A DNA stretch of 64,000 nt from Bog-756 sp963777665 (GTDB lineage Bacteria; Actinomycetota; Acidimicrobiia; Acidimicrobiales; RAAP-2), in assembly GCA_963777665.1 (NCBI GenBank), contig CAVZRJ010000003.1, positions 186,001 through 250,000 of the forward strand, read 5' to 3'. The position numbers and the translations under genes were made by a program. The notes under the pieces are model-generated. The model did not search any database. It saw nothing but the letters and a program-made list of their open reading frames with translations, and was not told the DNA's origin. Positions 47,199 to 55,390 of the stretch are shown here, piece after piece. The stretch's first letter is position 1. Each line of letters starts with the position of its first letter.

Positions 47199-49603
47199 CC
47201 TCGTGGAGCGGGGATCCCGGACACCCTGACCCCGGCCGGCCGGCCTCCGATTCCCCCGACGGCTCCGCTTCCCCCGATGGCTCCGGCCCGGCCCGGGTGC
47301 GCCCACCGGTCGGACCCGAGGCGGCGGCCGAGCTGCTCGAGGGGCTGACGCCCGCCCAGGAGGCCGCGGTCGTCCACCGTGGTGGGCCGTTGCTCATCGT
47401 GGCCGGTGCCGGTTCGGGCAAGACCCGCGTGCTCACCCGGCGGATCGCCCACCTCATCGCCTCCGGGGACGCCGCACCGAGGCAGATCCTGGCGATCACC
47501 TTCACCAACAAGGCCGCCGACGAGATGCGGAAGCGGGTGACCGAGCTGGTCGGCCGCCGCGCCGAGCGTATGTGGGTCTCGACCTTCCACTCCGCCTGCG
47601 TGCGGATCCTCCGCTCGGCAGGCGACCGGTTGGGCTACAAGGGGTCCTTCACCATCTACGACGACGCCGACTCGCGCCGGCTGATCGAGATCACCTGTCG
47701 CGAGCTCGACATCGATACCAAGAAGCTTTCGCCGCGCGCCATCCTCGGGCAGATCAGTCAGGCCAAGAGCCGCCAGCAGGGCCCCGTCGAGTACCGGGCG
47801 GCGGCAGCAACCATCTTCGACCGCCGGGTGGCCGACGTCTTCGATCTCTACCAGCAGCGGCTGCTTGCGGCCAACGCGATGGACTTCGACGACCTGCTGC
47901 TCAACACGGTGCGGCTCTTCCGGGAGCACCCCGACGTGCTCGAGCACTACCGCGCCCGCTTCACCCACATCCTGGTCGACGAGTACCAGGACACCAACCC
48001 CGTGCAGAACGCGTTGGCGGTCCAGCTGGCCGGCGGACACCGGAACATCGTGGTGGTGGGGGACAGCGATCAGTCGGTCTACCGGTTCCGGGGGGCCGAC
48101 ATCTCCAACATCCTCGACTTCGAAGAGGCCTTCCCCGACGCCACGACCATCACCCTCGACCAGAACTTCCGCTCGACCCAGACCATCCTCGACGCGGCCA
48201 ACGCGGTGATCACCAACAACGTCTCACGGAAGCCGAAGACACTCTGGACGGATCGGGGTGGGGGAGGACCGATCGTCCGCTACCGGGCGGAGGACGAGCA
48301 CGACGAGGCCGAATGGGTGACCCACGAGATCGTGCGCCTGCGCAGCGACGAGTCGCTGCGCTGGGGTGACGTGGCTGTCTTCTACCGCACCAACGCCCAG
48401 AGCCGTGCCCTCGAGGAGGCCCTCGTCCGGGGCGAGATCCCCTACAAGGTCGTCGGCGGGACCAAGTTCTACGAGCGCCGCGAGGTCAAGGACGTCATCG
48501 CCTATCTGCGGGTCCTGGTCAACCCGGACGACGAAGTCAGCTGGCGGCGCATCGTCAACGTTCCGAAGCGTGGCGTGGGCGAGACCTCGGTGGCCAAGCT
48601 CGCCGGGTGGGCCGGCCGGCGCGGGGTGTCGCTCGGCGAGGCGATCGCACACGCGGCGGAGGCCGGGCTGGGTGGCAAGGCGGAGCGGGCCCTGGCCGAA
48701 CTGTCGGACCTCCTCGAGGACCTCCGGCGGCGGATGGCACTCCCGGACCCGGTGGACGACGACGGGGATCCGCCGGCTTCTCCGGTCCCGCTCCCGGGGG
48801 AGTTCGGCGACCCGCCGGAGCCTCCGACCCTGCTCGGTCCGGGCGAACTGGTCGTCGCGGTGCTCGATCGCACCGGCTACCGCAGCGAGCTCCTGGCCGA
48901 GGGCACCATCGAGGCACTCGGCCGTGTCGAGAACGTGGACGAGCTGGTCGGCGTGGCCGGCGAGTACCCGACCCTCACCGAGTTCCTCGAGGCCGCCTCC
49001 CTGGTGTCCGATTCGGACGAGCTCAACGGGGACGGCACCACGGTCTCTCTCATGACCCTGCACATCGCCAAGGGACTCGAATTCCCGGCGGTGTTCCTAG
49101 TCGGGCTGGAAGACGGGGTCTTCCCCCATCTCCGTTCTCTCGGCGATCCTGTCGAGCTCGAGGAGGAGCGGCGGCTCTGCTACGTGGGCATCACCCGGGC
49201 CGAGCGCCACCTCTTCCTCTCGCACGCTTGGAGCCGGATGCTCTTCGGCAGGAGCGGCGCCAACATCCCGAGCCGTTTCCTGAAGGAGATCCCCTCAGAG
49301 CTGGTCTCCGAGGTGGCCGTCGACGACGGGCGATCCGGCACCCCCGGTCGTTCGGTCTTCGGCAGCGGAGTCTCCCCGCGCGAGCGCGCCGCCGACCCCG
49401 CCAGCTCCCGTCGGCCTCCGCCCACGACCGGGGCCGAGCTGCTCGGGCTCGGCGTCGGCGACGCTGTGGTCCACGGCAAATGGGGGGAGGGAACGGTCGT
49501 CGAGACCGGCGGCACCGGTGAGGACGCCGAGGCCGTGGTCGTCTTCCCCTCGGTCGGCCGCAAGAAGCTGCTGCTGCGGATGGCGCCGATCAAGCGGGCC
49601 TAG
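47195..49603 (+). CDS. pcrA: UvrD/PcrA-type DNA helicase
   Basis: A superfamily 1A 3'-5' helicase for repair and replication-fork maintenance. From ATG 47195 (overlapping the guaA stop; a GTG six bases earlier is possible) it has 802 residues. Helicase motifs in order: Walker A AGAGSGKTRVLT, AITFTNKAADEMRKR, VDEYQDTNPVQN, GDSDQSVYRFRGAD, DQNFRST, LMTLHIAKGLEFPAVFL and YVGITRAERHLFL. The C-terminal ~70 residues end in a Tudor-like segment (GDAVVHGKWGEGTVVE) typical of actinobacterial PcrA. A Pro/Asp-rich insertion lies near 48750-48840. Confidence 0.96.
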   Translation: MTSWSGDPGHPDPGRPASDSPDGSASPDGSGPARVRPPVGPEAAAELLEGLTPAQEAAVVHRGGPLLIVAGAGSGKTRVLTRRIAHLIASGDAAPRQILAITFTNKAADEMRKRVTELVGRRAERMWVSTFHSACVRILRSAGDRLGYKGSFTIYDDADSRRLIEITCRELDIDTKKLSPRAILGQISQAKSRQQGPVEYRAAAATIFDRRVADVFDLYQQRLLAANAMDFDDLLLNTVRLFREHPDVLEHYRARFTHILVDEYQDTNPVQNALAVQLAGGHRNIVVVGDSDQSVYRFRGADISNILDFEEAFPDATTITLDQNFRSTQTILDAANAVITNNVSRKPKTLWTDRGGGGPIVRYRAEDEHDEAEWVTHEIVRLRSDESLRWGDVAVFYRTNAQSRALEEALVRGEIPYKVVGGTKFYERREVKDVIAYLRVLVNPDDEVSWRRIVNVPKRGVGETSVAKLAGWAGRRGVSLGEAIAHAAEAGLGGKAERALAELSDLLEDLRRRMALPDPVDDDGDPPASPVPLPGEFGDPPEPPTLLGPGELVVAVLDRTGYRSELLAEGTIEALGRVENVDELVGVAGEYPTLTEFLEAASLVSDSDELNGDGTTVSLMTLHIAKGLEFPAVFLVGLEDGVFPHLRSLGDPVELEEERRLCYVGITRAERHLFLSHAWSRMLFGRSGANIPSRFLKEIPSELVSEVAVDDGRSGTPGRSVFGSGVSPRERAADPASSRRPPPTTGAELLGLGVGDAVVHGKWGEGTVVETGGTGEDAEAVVVFPSVGRKKLLLRMAPIKRA

Positions 49604-49613
49604 TGCCTCCTTG

Positions 49614-49629
49614 AGCCGGCCTGCCGGCT
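49614..49629. terminator. Possible hairpin terminator after pcrA
   Basis: AGCCGGC and GCCGGCT form a 7-bp stem with a two-base core loop ten bases after the pcrA stop. No clean T-run follows. A second small palindrome (ACTTC-T-GAAGT, 49635-49645) comes next. GC content falls sharply just downstream. Confidence 0.3.
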
Positions 49630-49656
49630 GTGCGACTTCTGAAGTAGCAGCCGAGG

Positions 49657-50433
49657 ATGGAGGTGGGAGGACCCCATGAGGTTCGCGACGTGATATCGAT
49701 TGGTACCGTCGCAGCTACCGCTGGAATTGTCTTTGCCGGTGCGGCCCTTCAGCGTGCGGTTGGTTTCGGGTTCGCGCTTCTTGCGGTGCCGCTCATGGCC
49801 TTTGTCGTACCAACCAAGAGCGCTGTGGTCATCGTGTTTCTGAACGGCACCGTCACATGCGCCTGGCTTGCTCTCCGCCTCCGTCGCCACATCGAATGGA
49901 CGACGACCCGCCGGCTGGGACTCGGCGCCATCGTCGGTGCACCGATCGGGGTCATCATCCTGAGCGTGATCTCAGCTGGCACACTCCGGCTCGCTCTTGG
50001 AGTGACGACGTGTCTGGCCGCAGTGTGGATCGTCGTCTCTTCGCGCCGAAGGAATCCGGAACCGGTGGTGCCGCAGAGATCCACAACGTTCGCAATGGGA
50101 TTTGTCAGTGGGGTCATCAATACATCGCTGGCCACCAATGGGCCGCCGCTCGTGTATGAACTCCGTCGGACAGGGTTCCATGACGACAGGTTCCGAGCGA
50201 CCATCTCCGCTGTCTTCCTCCTCTCGAATCTCATCGGCCTGCCCCTTCTGGCCCTGGCCGGACTCATCACAGCCTTCGACGTGGCCCTCGCCGCGACTTC
50301 GCTTGTGCCCTGCCTGGCGGGAATCGTCGTTGGTTCGGGCATCAGCGCTCGGATGGAGCCCACTCATTTCGCATGGGCTGTCGACCTCCTGCTCATGGCC
50401 ACAGGTCTGCTCACGATCGCCAAGGCGATCTGA
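49657..50433 (+). CDS. TauE/SafE-family membrane permease
   Basis: A polytopic membrane protein of 258 residues, or 247 from a GTG at 49690, with about eight hydrophobic segments arranged as two related halves. FAGAALQRAVGFGFALLAVP and FVSGVINTSLATNGPPLVYE are hallmark half-repeat motifs of the TauE/SafE (DUF81) family, implicated in export or import of sulfite, sulfoacetate and other sulfur or organic anions. The substrate here is unknown. Base composition is clearly lower in GC (about 55% in 49681-49740) than in neighbouring genes, suggesting acquisition. Confidence 0.85.
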   Translation: MEVGGPHEVRDVISIGTVAATAGIVFAGAALQRAVGFGFALLAVPLMAFVVPTKSAVVIVFLNGTVTCAWLALRLRRHIEWTTTRRLGLGAIVGAPIGVIILSVISAGTLRLALGVTTCLAAVWIVVSSRRRNPEPVVPQRSTTFAMGFVSGVINTSLATNGPPLVYELRRTGFHDDRFRATISAVFLLSNLIGLPLLALAGLITAFDVALAATSLVPCLAGIVVGSGISARMEPTHFAWAVDLLLMATGLLTIAKAI

Positions 50434-50441
50434 GAATGGGA

Positions 50442-50467
50442 CATTTCGGACGAGCATTTCGGACGAG
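50442..50467. repeat. Two perfect 13-base tandem repeats
   Basis: CATTTCGGACGAG occurs twice back to back, in the 71-base gap between the convergent permease and ArsC-like genes. Probably a local duplication. Confidence 0.7.
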
Positions 50468-50504
50468 CGTCTGACCCTCGCCGTTCCGCCCTCCCGTAGT
50501 ACCG

Positions 50505-50855
50505 CTACAAGAGTTCGAGGAGTCGTTCCGGTGGTCTCGCGATGACGGCCCGTTCGCCGAGCACGAAGATCGGTCTCTCCAGCAGGATGGGATGCTGGGT
50601 GACGGCCGCCAACAGCTGCTGTTTCGACGCGTCGCTCAGTCCGAGTTCGCTGTAGACCGATTCGCCGGTGCGCATCATTGCACGGGGATCGTCGATTCCG
50701 GGCAGGTTCATGAGTCGGTTCAGCTCGTCGACGGTGGGTGTTCTCTCGAGATAGCGCACCAATGAAGCATCGATGCCATGCTCCTTGAGCAACGCGTCGG
50801 CCGTCCGGCACTTTGAACATGATGGATTGAAGTACAAGGTGGGCCCTGCTTCCAC
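50505..50855 (-). CDS. ArsC/Spx-fold arsenate-reductase-like protein
   Basis: A 116-residue thioredoxin-fold protein. The N-terminal NPSCSKCRTADALLKEHGID contains the catalytic cysteine position of glutaredoxin-linked ArsC plus a second Cys two residues on (CSKC), and RPIFVLGERAVIARPPE is the conserved C-terminal block. True arsenate reduction is not assured; many such proteins have other roles and no arsenic transporter or ArsR lies nearby. Lower GC than the chromosome around it. Followed on the same strand by the reductoisomerase-like gene, which however lies upstream in the sense of transcription only if read as separate units. Confidence 0.85.
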   Translation of the reverse strand: MEAGPTLYFNPSCSKCRTADALLKEHGIDASLVRYLERTPTVDELNRLMNLPGIDDPRAMMRTGESVYSELGLSDASKQQLLAAVTQHPILLERPIFVLGERAVIARPPERLLELL

Positions 50856-50905
50856 TCACACATCCTACGATCCCGCTCGGGGCCCCTCCGGTCCACAGCC
50901 GCACG

Positions 50906-51880
50906 TCAGACCGCCGCCGCGCCCTCGCCGAGCTTGGACCGGAGATCCGCCTCGAAGGAAAGGATCTCAGGCGCCATCGCTTTTGCCCGAAGCTCTTCCA
51001 GATGTGGGTAGCCGGCGTCTCGTTCGGCGTCCCATTCATCGGCAAAGCGGCCAGAGGAGATCTCGTCGACCACCTGTCGCATCGTGGTCGCGATGTCGAG
51101 ATGCCCATACCGGTCGGCGCGCGACATCTGACCGTATTGACTCGTCGGCGAGTGGTAGGCCATCTGCGCGGCACCGCCTTCGAGGCGCACCAGACGGTAG
51201 GTCCGCTCCACCTCCCCGGAAAGTACCAGCTCCGTAACGATTGCCTCGATGGGCACGCCCCGTTCGAGCATCACCCGAACGAACGACTCGCTGACGCGCT
51301 TCAGAGCAGGGGCGAGCGCCTGCTCGACAGCAAGGTCGAGGATCGCCTCCTGTTCGGGAGTGAGTTCGATGGCTCCCTGGCGGAGCCCGCCGATGGCCTT
51401 GGCAACAGCCAGCACTCTGGCCCGCGCGGTACCCGTGACGTCCTGGTGGACTCCGACCGCCGTGATGAATCCGGTGCCTTCGAGATAGCACCTGCGGACC
51501 TCGGGGCCGAGCATTCTCGGCGCCACCATTCCGACGTCACAGGGTGGATCCAGGCGCCCGAAGGCGAGCGTGTACCCGCTGGCAACGATGACCAAGGCGT
51601 CGGGGCGAAGCGTCAGGGGCACGGTCGGGATGACATCGTCGGGAATCAGCACGCACACGACGTCGCAATCGTTCGCCCCGTCGAGATCGCTGGTTGCGAA
51701 CCCATCGGCCTCGGCCGTGTCCCTGCTGGCATCGGCCCGTACGCACACAACGACGTCGATGCCCGAGTCCCGCAGATTGAGGGCCCACGAGCGACCCTGG
51801 TTGCCGTACCCGATGACGCCGACTCGCTGCCCGTCGAGCGCTTCGAGTCGGGCTTCCGCTTCGTTCACGATCACAGTCAT
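50906..51880 (-). CDS. Orphan ketol-acid reductoisomerase-like protein
   Basis: A 324-residue protein from the ATG at 51880. The N-terminal Rossmann domain VGVIGYGNQGRSWALNLRDS and VVVCVRADASRDTAEADGF matches IlvC, which reduces and isomerises acetolactate in valine/isoleucine synthesis. In the C-terminal knotted domain DLAVEQ keeps the first Asp/Glu metal pair (DLFGEQ in IlvC). The second pair is spaced differently (TELVLSGEVE), and SPTSQYG replaces SISNTAEYG. There is no ilvB, ilvN or leu gene nearby. It may be a divergent paralogue with another substrate. Lower GC than the dprE genes beside it. Confidence 0.75.
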   Translation of the reverse strand: MTVIVNEAEARLEALDGQRVGVIGYGNQGRSWALNLRDSGIDVVVCVRADASRDTAEADGFATSDLDGANDCDVVCVLIPDDVIPTVPLTLRPDALVIVASGYTLAFGRLDPPCDVGMVAPRMLGPEVRRCYLEGTGFITAVGVHQDVTGTARARVLAVAKAIGGLRQGAIELTPEQEAILDLAVEQALAPALKRVSESFVRVMLERGVPIEAIVTELVLSGEVERTYRLVRLEGGAAQMAYHSPTSQYGQMSRADRYGHLDIATTMRQVVDEISSGRFADEWDAERDAGYPHLEELRAKAMAPEILSFEADLRSKLGEGAAAV

Positions 51881-51930
51881 GGTCCGACCGTACCTTTCTT
51901 GTCGCTCGGCTTCTCTCCCGAGCGGCCGGC

Positions 51931-52692
51931 TCAGCCGGGTAGGCGGCGCCAGGCTGCACGTGGCAGCTGGCGCATGACGGCGAAGGCCCAGCGCAGTACT
52001 GACGGCACGTAGACCACCTCCGACCCGGTCTCGATGGCCCTCACCACCGCGGCGGCCACCGCCTCCGGCGTGGTGGGGAAGGGAGCCGGGTCCATGCCCT
52101 CGGTCATCCGCCCCACCACGAAGCCGGGTCGCACGATGGTCACCCCGACCCCGGATCCGACCAACGCGTCCCCGAGGCCCTGGGCGAAGGCGTCGAGCCC
52201 GGCCTTCGACGACCCGTAGATGAAGTTGGCTCTGCGGACCCGTGCGCCGGCCACCGAGGAGAGCACCACGATCCGACCGTGTCCCTGTCGGCGCATGCGG
52301 TCCGCCACGGCGAGCAGCACCGACGCCAGCCCGGTGAAGTTGGTGGTGATGAGCTCGGCCGCACCGGTTGGGTCGTGTTCGAGGACCTCCTGGTCGCCGA
52401 GGATGCCTGCGGCTGCGACGACCAGGTCGATGTCGCCGAGACGATCGAAGACATCGTCGACCAGGGCACGGTGGCTGGCCGGGTCGGTGCTCTCGAACGC
52501 CACGGTCTCCACGGTCTCGGCGCCGGCCGACTGCGCCCGTTTGGCGGCCGCGTCCAGCCGCTCCCCGGGCCGACCGGCGAGGATCACCGTCCGGCAGCGT
52601 GCGGGGACCAGCCCGTCGACGACGGCCTGGGCGATCTCCGAGGAGCCTCCGAGCACGAGCACCGACTGGGGGCGCCCGACGGCGTCGATCAT
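51931..52692 (-). CDS. dprE2: Decaprenylphosphoryl-2-keto-ribose reductase
   Basis: DprE2 reduces the 2-keto intermediate to decaprenyl-phosphoryl-arabinose. The 253-residue SDR protein matches the usual 254. It has the nucleotide loop VLVLGGSSEIAQAVVDGL, the NAAG-like VVAAAGILGD segment, the catalytic Ser region VVLSSVAGARVRR and YGSSKAGLDAF. ATG at 52692 overlaps the dprE1 stop (ATGA). It ends the ubiA-dprE1-dprE2 operon. Confidence 0.92.
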   Translation of the reverse strand: MIDAVGRPQSVLVLGGSSEIAQAVVDGLVPARCRTVILAGRPGERLDAAAKRAQSAGAETVETVAFESTDPASHRALVDDVFDRLGDIDLVVAAAGILGDQEVLEHDPTGAAELITTNFTGLASVLLAVADRMRRQGHGRIVVLSSVAGARVRRANFIYGSSKAGLDAFAQGLGDALVGSGVGVTIVRPGFVVGRMTEGMDPAPFPTTPEAVAAAVVRAIETGSEVVYVPSVLRWAFAVMRQLPRAAWRRLPG

Positions 52693-54266
52693 GTTCCGCT
52701 CCGTTCTGTCGGTCCCGATCGGGCCCTTGTGGCCGGGCCGGGCGCCGCTCTCCCGTTGACCGCCTGCTTGGTGCCGGCGGTCTTCGTCGGTGCCGCCCGT
52801 TTGGTGGCTGCTTTCTTCGGTCCCGCCCGTTTTCTCGGTGCCGCCCGCTTGGCCGGCGCCGTGCGGGGAACGTCCGAGCACAGTCCGAGCCGGCGGCCGA
52901 GATCGGAGCGGAGCACACCGTCGGGGTCGACCCGGCGCCGGACGGCGAGCCACTCGTCGATCCGGGGGTACATGGTGCGGAAGGTGTCCGGCGCGAGGCG
53001 CGAGTCCTTGGCGAGGTAGACCCGGCCGCCCGCGGCCGCCACCTCATGGTCGAGCTCGTCGAGGATCCGGTCGAGCCCGGAGAGACCGACCGGCAGGTCG
53101 AGCGCGAGCGTCCACCCGGGCACCGGAAACGAGATCGGACCCGGGTCGCCGGGTCCGAACCGCTTGAGCACGGTCAGGAACGACGCCGCCCGGACCTCGC
53201 CGAGCCGCTGGATGACCCTGCGCACCGTCTCGCCTTCGGAATCGCCAACCACGAACTGGTACTGGAGGAAGCCCCTCGGGCCGTAGAGCCGGTTCCAGCC
53301 GCCGAGCCCGTCGAGGGGATGGAAGAAGGCGGCCATGGGCAGCGGCTTCCCGACCTCGAGGCGCGGCGCCTTCCGGAACCAGAACTCGTTGAAGGCCGCA
53401 ACGGTCAGGGGGTTGAGCAGCCCGCCCGGCGGGGTGAACGGCACCCGGGCCCGGGTGCGGGGCACGAATGCCCGGGCACGGTCCGGAGCCCGGCGGAGCT
53501 TGGCCGGCAGGTCCTCGAGCCGGGCGTGGTCACCGCGGGTGAGGACCGACCGCCCGAGGCGTCGCCCGGTGGACCCGCAGTCGATCCAGGCCACCGAGTA
53601 CCGGTAGGCGGCGTCGCCGGTCTGCATCCTCCCCATCACGTCGTCGAGGTCCGCGGCCCGCTCGGTGTCCACCAGCATGTAGCTGGTCTCGACCGGGAGC
53701 ATCTGGATCGTGGCCTCGGTGATCACGCCGGTCAGCCCCATGCCCCCGGCCGTGGCCCAGAAGAGGTCTGGATCGGACTGCGGGGTCACCTCCATCGTGC
53801 CGGTCGGGGTGACCAGGGTCAGGGCGGGCACGTGGGAGCAGAACCCGCCGTCGACGTGGTGGTTCTTCCCGTGGATGTCCGCGGCGATGGCGCCGCCGAC
53901 GGTGACCAGCCGGGTCCCCGGGGTCACCGGCACGAACCACCCCAGTGGGACGAGGCGCCGCATGAGCGTCTCGAGGCTGACCCCCGCACCGACCCGCACC
54001 ACGCCGCTGCCGAGGTCGACCTCGTGGACCGCGTCGAGCCAAGTCGCGTCCAGCACGGTGCCGCCCGCGTTCTGCCCGGCGTCCCCATAGCTGCGTCCGA
54101 GTCCGCGGGCGATCAGCCCCCGGCCGCGTTCTGCGGCGTCTGCGACCGAGCGGGCCATGACCTCGTCGACGGCGTGGGAGTCGAGCGCGTGCACGAGGTC
54201 GGCCGCAGTCGGGGCGGCCCTCCCCCATCCCGCGACGAGGGTCCGCTGTCCGCCCGGGACCCTCAT
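52689..54266 (-). CDS. dprE1: Decaprenylphosphoryl-beta-D-ribose oxidase with H1-like tail
   Basis: DprE1 is the FAD enzyme that oxidises decaprenyl-phosphoryl-ribose at C2, the first half of epimerisation to arabinose. From ATG 54266, overlapping the ubiA stop, it has 525 residues. The FAD domain shows ARGLGRSYGDAGQNAGG and ADIHGKNHHVDGGF (FAD-linked His region of the M. tuberculosis enzyme). YLAKDSR holds the catalytic Lys. The benzothiazinone-target Cys387 corresponds to Ala here (codon 53103-53105, PGWTLALDLP). After the domain ends (about 52880) comes a ~60-residue Lys/Ala/Pro-rich tail (AKRAAPRKRAGPKKAATKR) resembling histone H1, absent from mycobacterial DprE1. Confidence 0.93.
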   Translation of the reverse strand: MRVPGGQRTLVAGWGRAAPTAADLVHALDSHAVDEVMARSVADAAERGRGLIARGLGRSYGDAGQNAGGTVLDATWLDAVHEVDLGSGVVRVGAGVSLETLMRRLVPLGWFVPVTPGTRLVTVGGAIAADIHGKNHHVDGGFCSHVPALTLVTPTGTMEVTPQSDPDLFWATAGGMGLTGVITEATIQMLPVETSYMLVDTERAADLDDVMGRMQTGDAAYRYSVAWIDCGSTGRRLGRSVLTRGDHARLEDLPAKLRRAPDRARAFVPRTRARVPFTPPGGLLNPLTVAAFNEFWFRKAPRLEVGKPLPMAAFFHPLDGLGGWNRLYGPRGFLQYQFVVGDSEGETVRRVIQRLGEVRAASFLTVLKRFGPGDPGPISFPVPGWTLALDLPVGLSGLDRILDELDHEVAAAGGRVYLAKDSRLAPDTFRTMYPRIDEWLAVRRRVDPDGVLRSDLGRRLGLCSDVPRTAPAKRAAPRKRAGPKKAATKRAAPTKTAGTKQAVNGRAAPGPATRARSGPTERSGT

Positions 54267-55279
54267 CCGGCGTACGTGCCGATGGCGAAGAGGAGTACCC
54301 AGCACACGCCGTAGATCTGGAGCCGGTGGTCGTGCAGGGCCAGCTCCTCGGGGGCCGCGCCCTCGCCCGAGTCGAGGAGGCGCATCACGTGGAGGAGCGC
54401 GATCACGAACGGGAAGATGGAGAGCTGGAACCAGATCGGGTCGTGTCCCGGGTGGACCTGGCTGGCCCGCTCGAATGCCCAGAGGCAGTAGGCGGCAACG
54501 GTGACCGAAGCCGAGAGGGTCCGCACGGTGCGGAGGAACGAGACCGTGTAGAGACCGAGCGTCGGGCGGACTACCTCGTCGATCTCTTCGCGGGCCAAGA
54601 GCTCCTTCTCACCCGAGCGCTTGCCGGTCACGACGAGGAGGGACCCGAAGGAGACCACGATGAGGAACCAGTTCGAGAGGGAGACCGAGGTGGCCACGCC
54701 TCCGGCTATGGCACGCAGGATGAACCCGGCGCTCACGCAGGCCAGGTCCAGGATGGGCTCGTGCTTGAGGCCGAAGGAGTAGGCGAGCTGCACGGCGGCG
54801 TAGGCCCCCATGACAATGGCCAGGTGCCAGCCGCCGACGGGGAAGGTGAGGGCGATGGCGACCGCCAGCATGCCGATCCCGGCAGCGACGGCGAGGGGCA
54901 CCGGCACCACGCCGGCGGCCACCGGCCGGTTGCACTTGGACGGGTGTCGGCGGTCGGCGTCCGCGTCGATCGAGTCGTTGAGGTAGTAGGTGCCGGAGGC
55001 GGCCAGGCAGAAGATGCCGAATGCGGCCGCGGCGTGGGCCAGGACGGCAGGGTGGAAGAGGACGCCCGCCGCACCGGGAGCGACGAACACCAGGAGGTTC
55101 TTGATCCATTGGCGGGGCCGTGCGAGGAGCACGAGCCCCGGGAGGAGCGGTTGGGTCGCGCCTCCCCCCGACGGGACTGCCTGCTCGTCGGGTTTGTCCA
55201 CGGGCTCTGTCGAAGTGGTCACTGCGTCCTTCTGTGGTCGGCTGTCGCTCCGGGCGCCGGTCACGCCGCCCGTGGGCAT
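54263..55279 (-). CDS. ubiA: Decaprenyl-phosphate phosphoribosyltransferase (UbiA family)
   Basis: In mycobacteria the Rv3806c-type UbiA protein transfers 5-phosphoribose from PRPP to decaprenyl phosphate, the first committed step to the arabinose donor. The 338-residue membrane protein has about nine helices, the LARPRQWIKNLLVFVAP start of this subfamily, the Asp-rich motif LNDSIDADADRRHP and the second motif YSFGLKHEPILDLACVSAGF. A ~40-residue polar N-terminus precedes the first helix. Overlap with dprE1 (ATGA) supports the pathway assignment. The phosphatase needed next is not in this cluster. Confidence 0.9.
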   Translation of the reverse strand: MPTGGVTGARSDSRPQKDAVTTSTEPVDKPDEQAVPSGGGATQPLLPGLVLLARPRQWIKNLLVFVAPGAAGVLFHPAVLAHAAAAFGIFCLAASGTYYLNDSIDADADRRHPSKCNRPVAAGVVPVPLAVAAGIGMLAVAIALTFPVGGWHLAIVMGAYAAVQLAYSFGLKHEPILDLACVSAGFILRAIAGGVATSVSLSNWFLIVVSFGSLLVVTGKRSGEKELLAREEIDEVVRPTLGLYTVSFLRTVRTLSASVTVAAYCLWAFERASQVHPGHDPIWFQLSIFPFVIALLHVMRLLDSGEGAAPEELALHDHRLQIYGVCWVLLFAIGTYAG

Positions 55280-55376
55280 CCCCAGGGTACGTCCTGGGCT
55301 GCTCGGAGGTGAATGATGCGGGTCAGCCGGCGGCCCATCCGGGGGTCCCGGATGGGCTCAGCGGGCCGTCAGCGCC

Positions 55377-55382
55377 TAGGAT
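55377..55382 (+). promoter_or_regulatory. Leaderless -10 box of the B12-binding gene
   Basis: TAGGAT ends eight bases before the GTG at 55391, in the divergent gap with ubiA. Confidence 0.4.
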
Positions 55383-55390
55383 CAGCCGCC

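Noticed and set aside
51881..53047. 713-codon minus-strand frame merging the reductoisomerase-like gene with an upstream Arg/Pro/Gly-rich segment
   Set aside because: The upstream part overlaps dprE2 and dprE1 in another frame and is low-complexity; the family start is the ATG at 51880.
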